Source: UBA7446 sp024639165 (GTDB lineage Bacteria; Bacteroidota; Bacteroidia; Flavobacteriales; Flavobacteriaceae). From it: a stretch of DNA of 64,000 nt. The stretch lies in the NCBI GenBank assembly GCA_024639165.1, contig JAHEIX010000001.1, forward strand, positions 1-64,000, written 5' to 3'. Every line of letters starts with the position of its first letter. Position 1 is the first letter of the stretch. Shown here piece by piece: positions 52,926-61,384 of the stretch. Position numbers and translations under genes: made by a program. Under the pieces are notes generated by a model. That model was not told where the DNA came from. It saw only the letters and a list, made by a program, of their open reading frames with translations, and did not search any database.

Positions 52926-53882
52926 ATGTCTATCCTTCTCTTTATTGAATCTGAAAACAACAAACTTAAACGCAATGCGGCCGAAATTGCATCCTATGGA
53001 GTTGCTTTGGCCGACAAGCTCAACAAAGACTGTGTAGCGATTAGCTTTAATGCCGACAACGCCCAAGAATTGGGACAATTTGGGATTTCAAAAGTTTTTA
53101 ATGTTACCAATACGCCACAGCAATTTGACGCACATGTCTATGCAAATGTCTTGACGCATTATGTCGCGAAGCTTGCAGCTACACATATTATTGTTAGCAG
53201 CAGCGCTGATGCCAAGTTTTTAGCGCCGCTGATTGCAGCAAACACAAACGCTGCTTATGTGCCCAATGTAGTGGCTTTGCCACACGAATATCAACCCCTA
53301 AAGGTTAAAAGAACAGCTTTTACCAATAAGGCTTTTGCAAACACCACACTAACTGCCGAGGTTAACATCATTGGGGTTGGAAACAATACATTTGGCTCAG
53401 TTGAACAAGCGGTTGATTGCGTTGTTGAAAATGTAACTGTCGAACATACGGCTTCGCAGTTAGAGCAGTTATCCATAAGCAAGGAAACCGGAAAGGCTAC
53501 TATAGCCGATGCCGACGTGGTCGTGTCTGGTGGTCGAGGCCTAAAAGGTCCAGAGCACTGGCATTTAATTGAGGAACTCGCTGAAGTATTGGATGCTGCC
53601 ACAGCATGCTCGAAGCCCGTTTCTGATATGGGCTGGCGTTCTCACGATGAGCACGTCGGGCAAACAGGCAAGCCTGTTTCTACCAACCTCTATATTGCTA
53701 TTGGTATATCGGGTGCCATACAGCATTTGGCAGGAGTGAATGCTTCAAAAGTGAAGGTTGTCATTAACAATGATCCAGAAGCGCCTTTCTTTAAAGCTGC
53801 AGACTACGGCATTGTGGGAGATGCGTTTGAAGTGGTTCCTGTACTAACAGAAAAACTTAAGGCGTTTAAAGCACAATCATAA
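52926..53882 (+). CDS. etfA: Electron transfer flavoprotein alpha subunit
   Basis: 318-residue FAD-binding partner of EtfB. The C-terminal FAD domain (about 195-318) has VVSGGRGLKGPEHWHLIEEL, RSHDEHVGQTGKPVSTNLYIAIG in its two halves and NNDPEAPFFKAADYGIVGDA, all hallmark segments. It is co-transcribed with etfB and probably feeds the respiratory quinone pool during fatty-acid or amino-acid oxidation. Confidence 0.95.
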   Translation: MSILLFIESENNKLKRNAAEIASYGVALADKLNKDCVAISFNADNAQELGQFGISKVFNVTNTPQQFDAHVYANVLTHYVAKLAATHIIVSSSADAKFLAPLIAANTNAAYVPNVVALPHEYQPLKVKRTAFTNKAFANTTLTAEVNIIGVGNNTFGSVEQAVDCVVENVTVEHTASQLEQLSISKETGKATIADADVVVSGGRGLKGPEHWHLIEELAEVLDAATACSKPVSDMGWRSHDEHVGQTGKPVSTNLYIAIGISGAIQHLAGVNASKVKVVINNDPEAPFFKAADYGIVGDAFEVVPVLTEKLKAFKAQS

Positions 53883-53926
53883 TACACAATTTTGTATTTT
53901 AGGGCACGTAAAGAACATCCTTAATC

Positions 53927-54520
53927 ATGAGCCTTATTCAACTTCGTGTAAACCGGATTACCTACAGCCAAAATCAAAGCGGCGCATACGCCATGATTTT
54001 GGATGAAGTTGATGGAAAGCGCAAACTCCCGGTGGTCATTGGAGAATTTGAAGCACAATCCATTGCTGTTAATTTAGACAAAGACATAAAGCCACAACGC
54101 CCCTTTACACACGATCTGTTTAAGAATTTTGCATATCGATTTGATATTGCCATAAAAAGGGTAATCATTACCAAATTGGTAGATGGCGTTTTTTACTCGA
54201 GTCTTATATGTGAACGGGATAAAATTGAAGAGATTATTGACTCTAGAACTTCTGACGCTGTGTCGTTGGCATTGCGATTCAAGGCGCCCATTTATACCCA
54301 TGAAAGTGTGTTGGAAAAAGCCGGGGTTGTCTTTGAAAAAGGAGAATTACCCGCGAAAGGTACACCCGACGACGAATTGTCCGATGAACTGAATTATTCA
54401 GATCTATCTAACCAAGAACTTGAAAATGCCATTAAAAAAGCGGTCAAAAAAGAAGATTACGAATTAGCAGCCCGATTGAGGGATGAAATTTCTAAGCGTA
54501 CAAACAAAACCAAAGAATGA
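53927..54520 (+). CDS. Bifunctional nuclease family protein with UVR motif
   Basis: 197 residues. The N-terminal part (about 1-135) is the DUF151/BFN domain (LPVVIGEFEAQSIAVNL, SSLICERDKIEEIIDSRTSDAVSLALR), known from a plant nuclease acting on DNA and RNA. A UVR motif follows at about 162-195 (ENAIKKAVKKEDYELAARLRD), as found in UvrB/UvrC. This domain pair is common in Bacteroidota; its cellular role is not established. It overlaps the transporter gene downstream by 4 bases. Confidence 0.88.
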   Translation: MSLIQLRVNRITYSQNQSGAYAMILDEVDGKRKLPVVIGEFEAQSIAVNLDKDIKPQRPFTHDLFKNFAYRFDIAIKRVIITKLVDGVFYSSLICERDKIEEIIDSRTSDAVSLALRFKAPIYTHESVLEKAGVVFEKGELPAKGTPDDELSDELNYSDLSNQELENAIKKAVKKEDYELAARLRDEISKRTNKTKE

Positions 54521-55860
54521 CATTTTTGGATTTATCCCAGCAGCCTATTGCAGCTCACCAAGGCATCTCATTACTGGGCACTATACAAGCAGTTGGTGGA
54601 ATTGTTGCACTGCTACTTATTGCATATTTGTGCAGCAACAACCGAAAAGCCATCAATTGGAAAACAGTTGGATTTGGTTTATTGTTACAACTTGTATTGG
54701 CGATAAGTATTTTAAAGCTAAGTTGGGTACAGAGCATCTTCAATGCCGTTGGTAAAATATTCGTCAGTATTTTAGACTTTACCGCTGCAGGAAGCTTGTT
54801 TTTGTTTGGAGATTTAATGAATGTTGACAGCTACGGCTTTATATTTATTTTTCAAATACTGCCTACCATCATCTTTTTTGCTGCACTTACTTCCTTGTTG
54901 TTTTATCTTGGAGTATTGCAGTTTTTGGTTAAAATACTAGCCAAGGGAACTGCAAAACTGCTTAACATTTCGGGGGCAGAAAGCCTATCTGTAATTGGAA
55001 ATATATTTTTGGGGCAAACAGAAGCACCACTGCTCATCAAGGCTTATTTACCCAAGATGAATCGTTCCGAAATGCTGTTGGTTATGGTTGGCGGAATGGC
55101 CACGGTAGCTGGAGGCGTTTTAGCGGCCTATATCGGTTTTTTAGGTGGTGATGATCCCGTTTTGCGTCTGGCATTTGCCAAACACCTACTCGCAGCCTCA
55201 GTTATGGCTGCACCCGGTGCCATTATAGTAGCAAAAATGCTATTCCCCCAGACAGCATCTATTGACACAAATCCAGAAGTATCCACGCAAGATGTTGGCA
55301 GTAATATGCTAGATGCCATAGCTAACGGTACCATAGAGGGTGTAAAACTCGCAGCCAATATCGGAGGTATGTTACTGGTTTTTGTAGCCTTAATTGCGAT
55401 GGTAAATGGGATACTATTCGAGGTCGGAGAAATTACCAATCTAAATGAATGGGTTTCAAGTGTATCTTCTTATAATGCGCTTTCCATAGAGGCTGTTTTG
55501 GGAACTTTATTTGCTCCAATCATGTGGCTTATCGGAGTACCTTGGGACGATTTATTGCCCATGGGACAGCTATTAGGTATTAAACTCGCGGCAAGTGAAT
55601 TTGTGGGTTATATTCAATTGGCAGAACTTAAAAACGCAGCCAATGAAATTCATTTCAGCAGCCAAAAATCTATTGTAATGGCAACTTATATGTTATGTGG
55701 GTTTGCCAATTTTGCCTCAATTGGTATTCAAATTGGCGGAATTGGTGGACTGGCGCCCAACCAGCGAAAGGTGCTTTCTTCATTTGGTTTTCGTGCTGTT
55801 TTAGGTGGAACCATTGCCTCATTACTGTCTGCTACCCTGGTGGGGGCACTGTTAGGATAA
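54517..55860 (+). CDS. Concentrative nucleoside transporter (NupC family)
   Basis: 447-residue polytopic protein with the CNT layout: N-terminal helices, then a gate and core with GQTEAPLLIKAYLPKM (about 166-181) and late FASIGIQIGGIGGLAPNQR (about 401-419). It imports nucleosides using an ion gradient. The next genes are thyA and DHFR, and a deoxynucleoside kinase lies 5.8 kb away, so nucleoside salvage and dTMP supply cluster loosely. It overlaps the nuclease gene by 4 bases. Confidence 0.93.
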   Translation: MTFLDLSQQPIAAHQGISLLGTIQAVGGIVALLLIAYLCSNNRKAINWKTVGFGLLLQLVLAISILKLSWVQSIFNAVGKIFVSILDFTAAGSLFLFGDLMNVDSYGFIFIFQILPTIIFFAALTSLLFYLGVLQFLVKILAKGTAKLLNISGAESLSVIGNIFLGQTEAPLLIKAYLPKMNRSEMLLVMVGGMATVAGGVLAAYIGFLGGDDPVLRLAFAKHLLAASVMAAPGAIIVAKMLFPQTASIDTNPEVSTQDVGSNMLDAIANGTIEGVKLAANIGGMLLVFVALIAMVNGILFEVGEITNLNEWVSSVSSYNALSIEAVLGTLFAPIMWLIGVPWDDLLPMGQLLGIKLAASEFVGYIQLAELKNAANEIHFSSQKSIVMATYMLCGFANFASIGIQIGGIGGLAPNQRKVLSSFGFRAVLGGTIASLLSATLVGALLG

Positions 55861-55940
55861 TAGTTGAAAACCTTTTGAAAAACTATTCTTCAAAATGCAA
55901 GATATTTTGATCTAGCTTTTAATTTTACAAAAAACAAACA

Positions 55941-56765
55941 ATGCAGCAGTATTTAGATTTGGTTCGACGTGCCCGCAACGACGGAGCTGTTAAAGGAGAC
56001 AGAACAGGAACAGGAACAAGAAGTGTTTTTGGGCACCAAATGCGCTTTGATTTATCAGAGGGTTTTCCGTTAGTAACAACCAAAAAAATACACCTTAAAT
56101 CGGTTATCCACGAACTGCTCTGGTTTATAAAAGGAGACACCAACACAGACTATCTCACCAAGAACGGCGTGCGTATATGGAATGAATGGGCTGACGAAAA
56201 TGGAGACTTGGGCCCCGTATACGGGCATCAATGGCGCAACTGGAATAGCGAAAATGTAGATCAGCTCAAACAAGTTATCAAAACGCTAAAAACCAACCCC
56301 AACAGCCGACGTATGTTAATTTCAGCATGGAATCCTAGCGTACTTCCTGATACCTCTAAAAGTTTTTCTGAAAATGTTGCCAATGGAAAGGCTGCCCTGC
56401 CTCCCTGCCATGCTTTTTTTCAATTTTATGTAGCAGACGGCAAACTATCTTGCCAACTATATCAACGGAGCGCTGATATTTTCTTGGGAGTACCGTTTAA
56501 TATTGCATCCTATGCCCTACTCACAGAAATGATGGCGCAAGTTTGTGGCTTTAAAGCAGGTGAATTTATCCATACACTTGGCGATGCCCACATATACACC
56601 AATCACTTTGACCAAGTTGAACTTCAGCTCAGCAGAGCGCCCAAACCGCTACCTACCTTAAAACTTAACCCAAACATAAGCGATCTTTTTGATTTTAAAT
56701 ACGAAGACATTGAAGTCTTGAATTACGATCCACATCCTGGAATTAAGGGCGCTGTCGCTGTTTAA
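55941..56765 (+). CDS. thyA: Thymidylate synthase ThyA
   Basis: Methylates dUMP to dTMP with methylene-THF, producing dihydrofolate. The nucleophile is Cys156 in LPPCHAFFQFYV, RTGTGTRSVFGHQMRFDL (21-38) binds the phosphate and the DxxHHxx-type NLASY counterpart is PFNIASYALL. Length 274 is normal. The DHFR fusion gene follows after 10 bases, closing the folate cycle in one unit. Confidence 0.97.
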   Translation: MQQYLDLVRRARNDGAVKGDRTGTGTRSVFGHQMRFDLSEGFPLVTTKKIHLKSVIHELLWFIKGDTNTDYLTKNGVRIWNEWADENGDLGPVYGHQWRNWNSENVDQLKQVIKTLKTNPNSRRMLISAWNPSVLPDTSKSFSENVANGKAALPPCHAFFQFYVADGKLSCQLYQRSADIFLGVPFNIASYALLTEMMAQVCGFKAGEFIHTLGDAHIYTNHFDQVELQLSRAPKPLPTLKLNPNISDLFDFKYEDIEVLNYDPHPGIKGAVAV

Positions 56766-56775
56766 TCTTCATCTA

Positions 56776-57678
56776 ATGTTTAGAAAAAAGAAAACTCCTT
56801 CAGCCATCGACCCGCAGCAACTTTCGCTAGTTGAGTATGCACAGGAACGCATCGCGCAAAAGACATGGTTTCACAGACATTTGCTGAGCTCGCTGTTTCT
56901 CATTTTTTTCGCATTAATAGCGAACCTAGCTTTTGAATATAAGGCTGAATTTATGCCTTTCAACACCAAATGGTCCTTTGCCTTAGCCACTCTGTTGGGG
57001 GCGCTACTGGTCATTCACTTTTTGCGTGTTTATGTGTTCCATTCATTTATGGGCAAAGCCTGGGAAACACAACAAATGGAGTTTCTGCTAGAAAAGCAGG
57101 CGCTAAAAGTTGAAAAATTAAAACGCAATATGGACAAAGAGGCTGCACTTAAAGCAAGTGCCGAGTGGGAACGTGAAAATCAAAAAAGGAACATCACCAT
57201 GATTGCTGCTGCTGCAGAAAACAATGCACTTGGCAAAGACAACAAACTCATCTGGCATCTGTCTGATGATCTTAAGCATTTCAAAAATTTAACCAAAGGA
57301 CATCATGTCATCATGGGTAGAAAGACCTTTGAATCCATGCCCAAAGCCCTGCCCAATCGCACCAACGTTGTGATTACTAGGCAAAAAGATTATACCGCTG
57401 AGGATGCGCATGTTGTGCATTCTTTAGAAGCGGCTCTGGCACTTGCGCAAGAAGATGAGCAACCCTTTATTATTGGAGGAGGTGAAATTTACAGACAAGG
57501 TTTGGCTTATGCAGACAGCATTGAACTCACAAGAGTTCATGCCGATTTTGAAGCCGATACTTTTTTTCCAGAAATAGACAGCGCTAAATGGCGTGAGGTG
57601 TGGCGCGAAAACAGGGACTCAGACGAAAAGCACCAACACGCTTTTTCTTTTATCCGTTATGAAAAAATAAAACCATGA
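56776..57678 (+). CDS. folA: Membrane-anchored dihydrofolate reductase (2TM-DHFR fusion)
   Basis: 300 residues, almost twice the usual DHFR. The C-terminal part (about 139-300) is a complete DHFR: MIAAAAENNALGKDNKLIWHL-type opening, MGRKTFESMPKALPNRTNVV, and IIGGGEIYRQGLAYAD. The N-terminal part has two membrane helices (about 36-55 and 66-88) flanked by charged helices and resembles the 2TM domain common in Flavobacteriia; a charged helix (about 98-138) links the two. No stop lies between them. A start at Met142 would give DHFR alone but would cut into its first strand. It overlaps fabD by 4 bases. Confidence 0.9.
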   Translation: MFRKKKTPSAIDPQQLSLVEYAQERIAQKTWFHRHLLSSLFLIFFALIANLAFEYKAEFMPFNTKWSFALATLLGALLVIHFLRVYVFHSFMGKAWETQQMEFLLEKQALKVEKLKRNMDKEAALKASAEWERENQKRNITMIAAAAENNALGKDNKLIWHLSDDLKHFKNLTKGHHVIMGRKTFESMPKALPNRTNVVITRQKDYTAEDAHVVHSLEAALALAQEDEQPFIIGGGEIYRQGLAYADSIELTRVHADFEADTFFPEIDSAKWREVWRENRDSDEKHQHAFSFIRYEKIKP

Positions 57679-58556
57679 ATGTAGCAATGTTTCCAGGGCA
57701 AGGCGCCCAATTTGTTGGTATGGGCAAAGAACTATACGATCAATATCCACTAGCACAAGAAAGATTTAACAATGCAAATACCCAGTTGGGCTTTTCAATT
57801 ACAGACATCATGTTTGATGGAGATGCTGAAGCACTTAAAGAAACCAAAGTAACCCAGCCTGCTATTTTTCTACATTCCGTAATCCGTTATGAACTGGCAA
57901 AAAAAGCAACTCCTGATATGGCAGCAGGCCATTCTTTGGGTGAGTTTTCTGCCCTTACAGCTTGTGGAGCCTTGTCTTTTGAAGATGGGCTTTCACTAGT
58001 GTCTAAACGCGCACAAGCCATGCAAGCAGCATGTGATGTTACCAAAGGCACCATGGCAGCCGTATTGGCATTGGCAGACGATGTGGTAGAGCAGGTATGT
58101 CAAAACATGGACGGAATTGTGGTAGCAGCAAATTACAATTGTCCAGGGCAATTGGTTATTTCTGGTGCTTTTTCAGCAGTAGAAGCCGCTTGTGAAGTAC
58201 TTAAAGAAAAGGGCGCCAAGCGCGCACTCCTACTGCCTGTGGGTGGTGCTTTTCACTCGCCGCTTATGGAACCCGCGCAAGAAGAATTGGCTAAAGCCAT
58301 TTTGGAAACCAACTTTAACACGCCAAGTTGTCCAATATATCAGAATGTAACAGCTGCGCCTACTCAAGATGCAGGGCTTATAAAAGAAAACCTCATTGCA
58401 CAACTCACCGGTCCTGTTAAGTGGACACAAACCATCAAACAAATGCGCAACGATGGAGCTCGTTTGTTCACAGAATACGGTCCTGGCAAAGTACTACAAG
58501 GATTGGTCAAAAAAATTGACAGAGAAGCTGAAGTACAATCTGCTGTGTTGGATTAA
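57675..58556 (+). CDS. fabD: Malonyl-CoA:ACP transacylase FabD
   Basis: Loads malonyl groups on acyl carrier protein for fatty-acid synthesis. The active-site serine is Ser87 in GHSLGE, the catalytic His is His194 in GGAFHSPLM and MFPGQGAQFVGMG opens the protein. Length 293 is normal. It is linked to DHFR by a 4-base overlap and converges on the DegT gene with a shared TTAA stop. Confidence 0.96.
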   Translation: MNVAMFPGQGAQFVGMGKELYDQYPLAQERFNNANTQLGFSITDIMFDGDAEALKETKVTQPAIFLHSVIRYELAKKATPDMAAGHSLGEFSALTACGALSFEDGLSLVSKRAQAMQAACDVTKGTMAAVLALADDVVEQVCQNMDGIVVAANYNCPGQLVISGAFSAVEAACEVLKEKGAKRALLLPVGGAFHSPLMEPAQEELAKAILETNFNTPSCPIYQNVTAAPTQDAGLIKENLIAQLTGPVKWTQTIKQMRNDGARLFTEYGPGKVLQGLVKKIDREAEVQSAVLD

Positions 58557-59683
58557 TCCAAAAACGCAAGGATTGTTTTACAAATAAACTGTATTTGATC
58601 TTCGTCTAGCTCACTGTGCATGGGCAAGGAAATAACCTGTTTAATCAGCTGATTGGTTACTGCAAAATCTTCTTCTTTATAACGCTTGTCGGCATAGGCC
58701 TTTTGCAAGTGTAATGGAATGGGATAATACACTCCGCAAGGGATATCGTGTTGTTGGAGGTGTGCTACCAAGGCATCTCGGTCGGCACCTACTATTTTTA
58801 AGGTATATTGGTGATAGACATGCGAATCACAATCCCCTGAAGTTATGGGCGTTTCAATTTTTGGGTGGTCTTGTAACAATTGTGAATAACGAATAGCAGC
58901 CCATTTGCGGCGCTCGTTATAAAAATCCAAAAGCTTTAATTTTTCGTTAAGCACTACCGCCTGAAGACTATCCAGTCGAGAGTTTACGCCAACCACATCG
59001 TGGTGATACCGTTTGTACATCCCATGATTGACAACCCCGCGAATGGTATGTGCCAAATCATCATCATTGGTAAAAATAGCACCGCCATCGCCATAGCAAC
59101 CTAAATTTTTTGATGGAAAAAAGGAAGTAGACCCCACATGGCCAATACCGCCCGTTTTTACTTTGGTACCTGCAGCATTGGTATGCGTAGCACCTATACC
59201 CTGCGCGTTATCTTCAATCACAAATAAATCATGCTTTTGAGCTATATCCATGATGCGGTCCATATCGGCTACTTGCCCAAAAAGATGTACAGGAACGATA
59301 GCTTTGGTGTTGGGGGTAATTGCCTTTTCAACGGCATCTGGGTCAATAATAAAAGTATCGGGGAGCACATCTACCAAAACAGGGGTAAGTCCCAACAAGG
59401 CAATAACCTCCACAGTTGCAGCAAACGTAAAGTCGGCGGTGATTACCTCATCGCCAGGCTTTAGCCCCAATCCCATCATGGCAACCTGAAGCGCATCTGT
59501 TCCATTGGCACAAGGAATTACGTGCTTTACACCGAGATAGGCTTCAAGATCGGCTTGGAAATTCCGGACGGTTGGGCCGTTTATAAATTGAGCAGAAGAG
59601 AGTACCTCTTGCATGCCCGCATCAACTTGTGGTTTGATAAATTGGTACTGGGTCTGCAAATCGACCATTTGGATTTTTCGCAT
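58553..59683 (-). CDS. DegT/DnrJ/EryC1/StrS aminotransferase
   Basis: PLP-dependent sugar aminotransferase type of 376 residues. The PLP lysine is Lys192 in SFFPSKNLGCYGDGG, and CANGTDALQVAMMGLGLKPGDEV (split around 58-80) and HLFGQVADMD are signatures. Such enzymes aminate nucleotide-bound keto-sugars for surface polysaccharides. With kdtA transcribed divergently next door, a role in cell-surface glycan synthesis is plausible, but the sugar is not known. Confidence 0.9.
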   Translation of the reverse strand: MRKIQMVDLQTQYQFIKPQVDAGMQEVLSSAQFINGPTVRNFQADLEAYLGVKHVIPCANGTDALQVAMMGLGLKPGDEVITADFTFAATVEVIALLGLTPVLVDVLPDTFIIDPDAVEKAITPNTKAIVPVHLFGQVADMDRIMDIAQKHDLFVIEDNAQGIGATHTNAAGTKVKTGGIGHVGSTSFFPSKNLGCYGDGGAIFTNDDDLAHTIRGVVNHGMYKRYHHDVVGVNSRLDSLQAVVLNEKLKLLDFYNERRKWAAIRYSQLLQDHPKIETPITSGDCDSHVYHQYTLKIVGADRDALVAHLQQHDIPCGVYYPIPLHLQKAYADKRYKEEDFAVTNQLIKQVISLPMHSELDEDQIQFICKTILAFLD

Positions 59684-59701
59684 TGCGATTTTTTAGTAGC
59701 A

Positions 59702-59747
59702 CAAAATTACAAAAAACTAACGCCTGTTGGCGAAATAAGTATCTTTG
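59702..59747. promoter_or_regulatory. Divergent -7 boxes for DegT gene and kdtA
   Basis: The 68-base gap holds TAATTTTG on the minus strand (59709-59702), 18 bases before the DegT-type gene, and TATCTTTG on the plus strand (59740-59747), 4 bases before the kdtA ATG. Neither has a well-spaced TTG. With the plus box so close, the kdtA mRNA would start at or next to its ATG. Confidence 0.5.
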
Positions 59748-59751
59748 AGCC

Positions 59752-60975
59752 ATGCCTTTTTTGTATTCACTTGCTGTATCTGTAGCCAAAGCCATAACGC
59801 CAGCTGTTGCCACGTCTGCAAAAGCCAAGGCTTTTGTACTCGGGCGCAAAGCCTTATGGACACAACTCGAAAACATTCCGCCAAACGAAAAAGTGGTGTG
59901 GATGCACTGTGCCTCACTGGGTGAATATGAGCAAGGGCTACCCGTGCTCACCGCATTAAAAAATAAATACCCAACATACTTCTACCTGGTTACTTTTTTT
60001 TCGCCTTCTGGCTATGAAGTACGAAAAAATCACGGCATTGCCGACATGGTCACCTACCTCCCTTGGGATACCAAAGCAGATGTCAACCGTTTTGTTGCAC
60101 AGGTCAAACCAGTCATGGCATTACTAGTGAAATATGAGTTTTGGCCGAATCTAATTCGAGCATTACAACGTAAAGACGTGCCGCTGTTTTTAATAGCGGG
60201 ATTGTTCCGTCAAAACCAACGTTTTTTTAAGCCGTGGGGCTACAGCCAACGCAAGCTACTGCGTGAATTCACCCATTTGTTTGTACAAAACGACGTCTCG
60301 CTCAAACTTCTGCAAAGTATTGGGATACAACAAGTGCGTATTTCGGGCGACACCCGCTACGACCGCGTGGGGGCTAGCAAAACGCCATTGCCTTTTATGG
60401 AATCGTTTGTAGGAAATCGAAAATGCGTTATTGCTGGAAGTACATGGCCCGAAGACGAAGCGGTACTTTTAGAGGCTATTGCGCAAACCCCAAGCGACTG
60501 GTGCTGGCTTATTGCGCCACACGAAATGCACGAAGATAAACTCCTTCAGCTTATGACAAAGCTGCCCAAAGGTAGTGTGCGGTATTCCCAATCTAAGACA
60601 TCAGCATTCACAAACTGCCCTGTGCTCGTATTAGACACCGTAGGCATGCTTAATCGCTGTTATGCTTACGGCGACATTGCCTATGTAGGCGGCGGTATGG
60701 GCAGGTCGGGATTACATAATATTTTGGAGCCTGCAGCGGAAGGCATTGCTGTAGTGATTGGGAAAAACTACCAAAAGTTTCCCGAAGCAAAAGCACTCAT
60801 CGATTTGGGAGGCGTCGTATCTATCACATCCGCAGATGACTGCACGAATCAAGTACTGAAACTTATGCAAAACGATAGGTTGCGAAATGAAAAAGGACAA
60901 GTAAACGCTGCATTTGTAACGCAAAACCAAGGAGCAACAGAAAAGACAATAAGCCTCTTAAATCAACACCTATGA
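59752..60975 (+). CDS. kdtA: Kdo transferase KdtA/WaaA
   Basis: GT30-family enzyme that adds 3-deoxy-D-manno-octulosonic acid to lipid A precursor at the inner membrane. It has one N-terminal hydrophobic anchor, then WMHCASLGEYEQGLPVL (about 49-65) with the probable catalytic Glu. The C-terminal donor domain contains AGSTWPEDEAVLLEA and YVGGGMGRSGLHNILEPAA. Length 407 is normal. A small ORF starts within its stop codon. Confidence 0.95.
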   Translation: MPFLYSLAVSVAKAITPAVATSAKAKAFVLGRKALWTQLENIPPNEKVVWMHCASLGEYEQGLPVLTALKNKYPTYFYLVTFFSPSGYEVRKNHGIADMVTYLPWDTKADVNRFVAQVKPVMALLVKYEFWPNLIRALQRKDVPLFLIAGLFRQNQRFFKPWGYSQRKLLREFTHLFVQNDVSLKLLQSIGIQQVRISGDTRYDRVGASKTPLPFMESFVGNRKCVIAGSTWPEDEAVLLEAIAQTPSDWCWLIAPHEMHEDKLLQLMTKLPKGSVRYSQSKTSAFTNCPVLVLDTVGMLNRCYAYGDIAYVGGGMGRSGLHNILEPAAEGIAVVIGKNYQKFPEAKALIDLGGVVSITSADDCTNQVLKLMQNDRLRNEKGQVNAAFVTQNQGATEKTISLLNQHL

Positions 60976-61163
60976 TATGTATTCCTACTCAAATCCCAGA
61001 TGAACTTTGCGCAATTGATGATGAACTCAAAGCCATTTATCACAGCAAGGACAGTCTTTGCATTTGGATCTTTAAAACTAGAGCTGAACGCAATACATTT
61101 ATGGATGCTACTGCAGGGATGGATAAAGATGCACGAGTATCGTATTATGCTGCGCATTTTTAA
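60972..61163 (+). CDS. Small hypothetical protein after kdtA
   Basis: 63 residues (MICIPTQIPDELCAIDDELKA and onwards), no signal peptide, no membrane helix, mixed charge. The ATG overlaps the kdtA stop as ATGATA, the usual sign of translational coupling, and the frame ends shortly before an intrinsic terminator. That supports it as a real gene. I recognise no family. Confidence 0.5.
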   Translation: MICIPTQIPDELCAIDDELKAIYHSKDSLCIWIFKTRAERNTFMDATAGMDKDARVSYYAAHF

Positions 61164-61195
61164 TAATCCGGATTTGTAAAAAGAGCTGAAAGAAT

Positions 61196-61225
61196 AAAAA
61201 AACCCCAACAGTTGTTGAGGTTTTT
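61196..61225. terminator. Bidirectional terminator between kdtA unit and tRNA-Leu
   Basis: AACC (61201-61204) with GGTT (61219-61222) and CAAC (61206-61209) with GTTG (61214-61217) form a stem broken by one C-A mismatch around a 4-base loop. A run of seven A precedes it and a run of T follows, so it can end transcripts from both sides: the kdtA unit on the plus strand and tRNA-Leu on the minus strand. Confidence 0.8.
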
Positions 61226-61227
61226 CG

Positions 61228-61309
61228 TGCGGGTGAAGGGACTCGAACCCCCACGCCGTGAAGCACTAGATCCTAAATCTAGCGTGTCTACCAATTTCAC
61301 CACACCCGC
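61228..61309 (-). tRNA. tRNA-Leu, anticodon TAG
   Basis: 82-base class II tRNA on the minus strand. The acceptor arm GCGGGTG pairs with CACCCGC, the anticodon stem CTAGA/TCTAG encloses TTTAGGA with anticodon TAG (decodes CUA), a short variable arm TGCTTCACGGCG follows, and the T arm is GGGGGTTCGAGTCCC. The discriminator is A and no CCA is encoded. A good promoter lies upstream and a terminator directly after. Confidence 0.95.
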
Positions 61310-61319
61310 ATTAGGACGG

Positions 61320-61347
61320 CAAATATAAGGATGTTTCCCTAATTCAA
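61320..61347 (-). promoter_or_regulatory. Promoter of tRNA-Leu
   Basis: The minus strand has TTG (61347-61345), a 17-base spacer and TATATTTG (61327-61320), ending 10 bases before the tRNA 5' end. It fits the Bacteroidota consensus, and the distance suits a start just before the mature tRNA. Confidence 0.75.
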
Positions 61348-61384
61348 AACCACTTTCTTATCATATAAGTATTTTATACCTTAG

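Noticed and set aside
53883..53926. Promoter before the bifunctional nuclease gene
   Set aside because: TATTTTAG is present, but the only TTG abuts it, and the gap is too short to separate the gene from etfA with any confidence.
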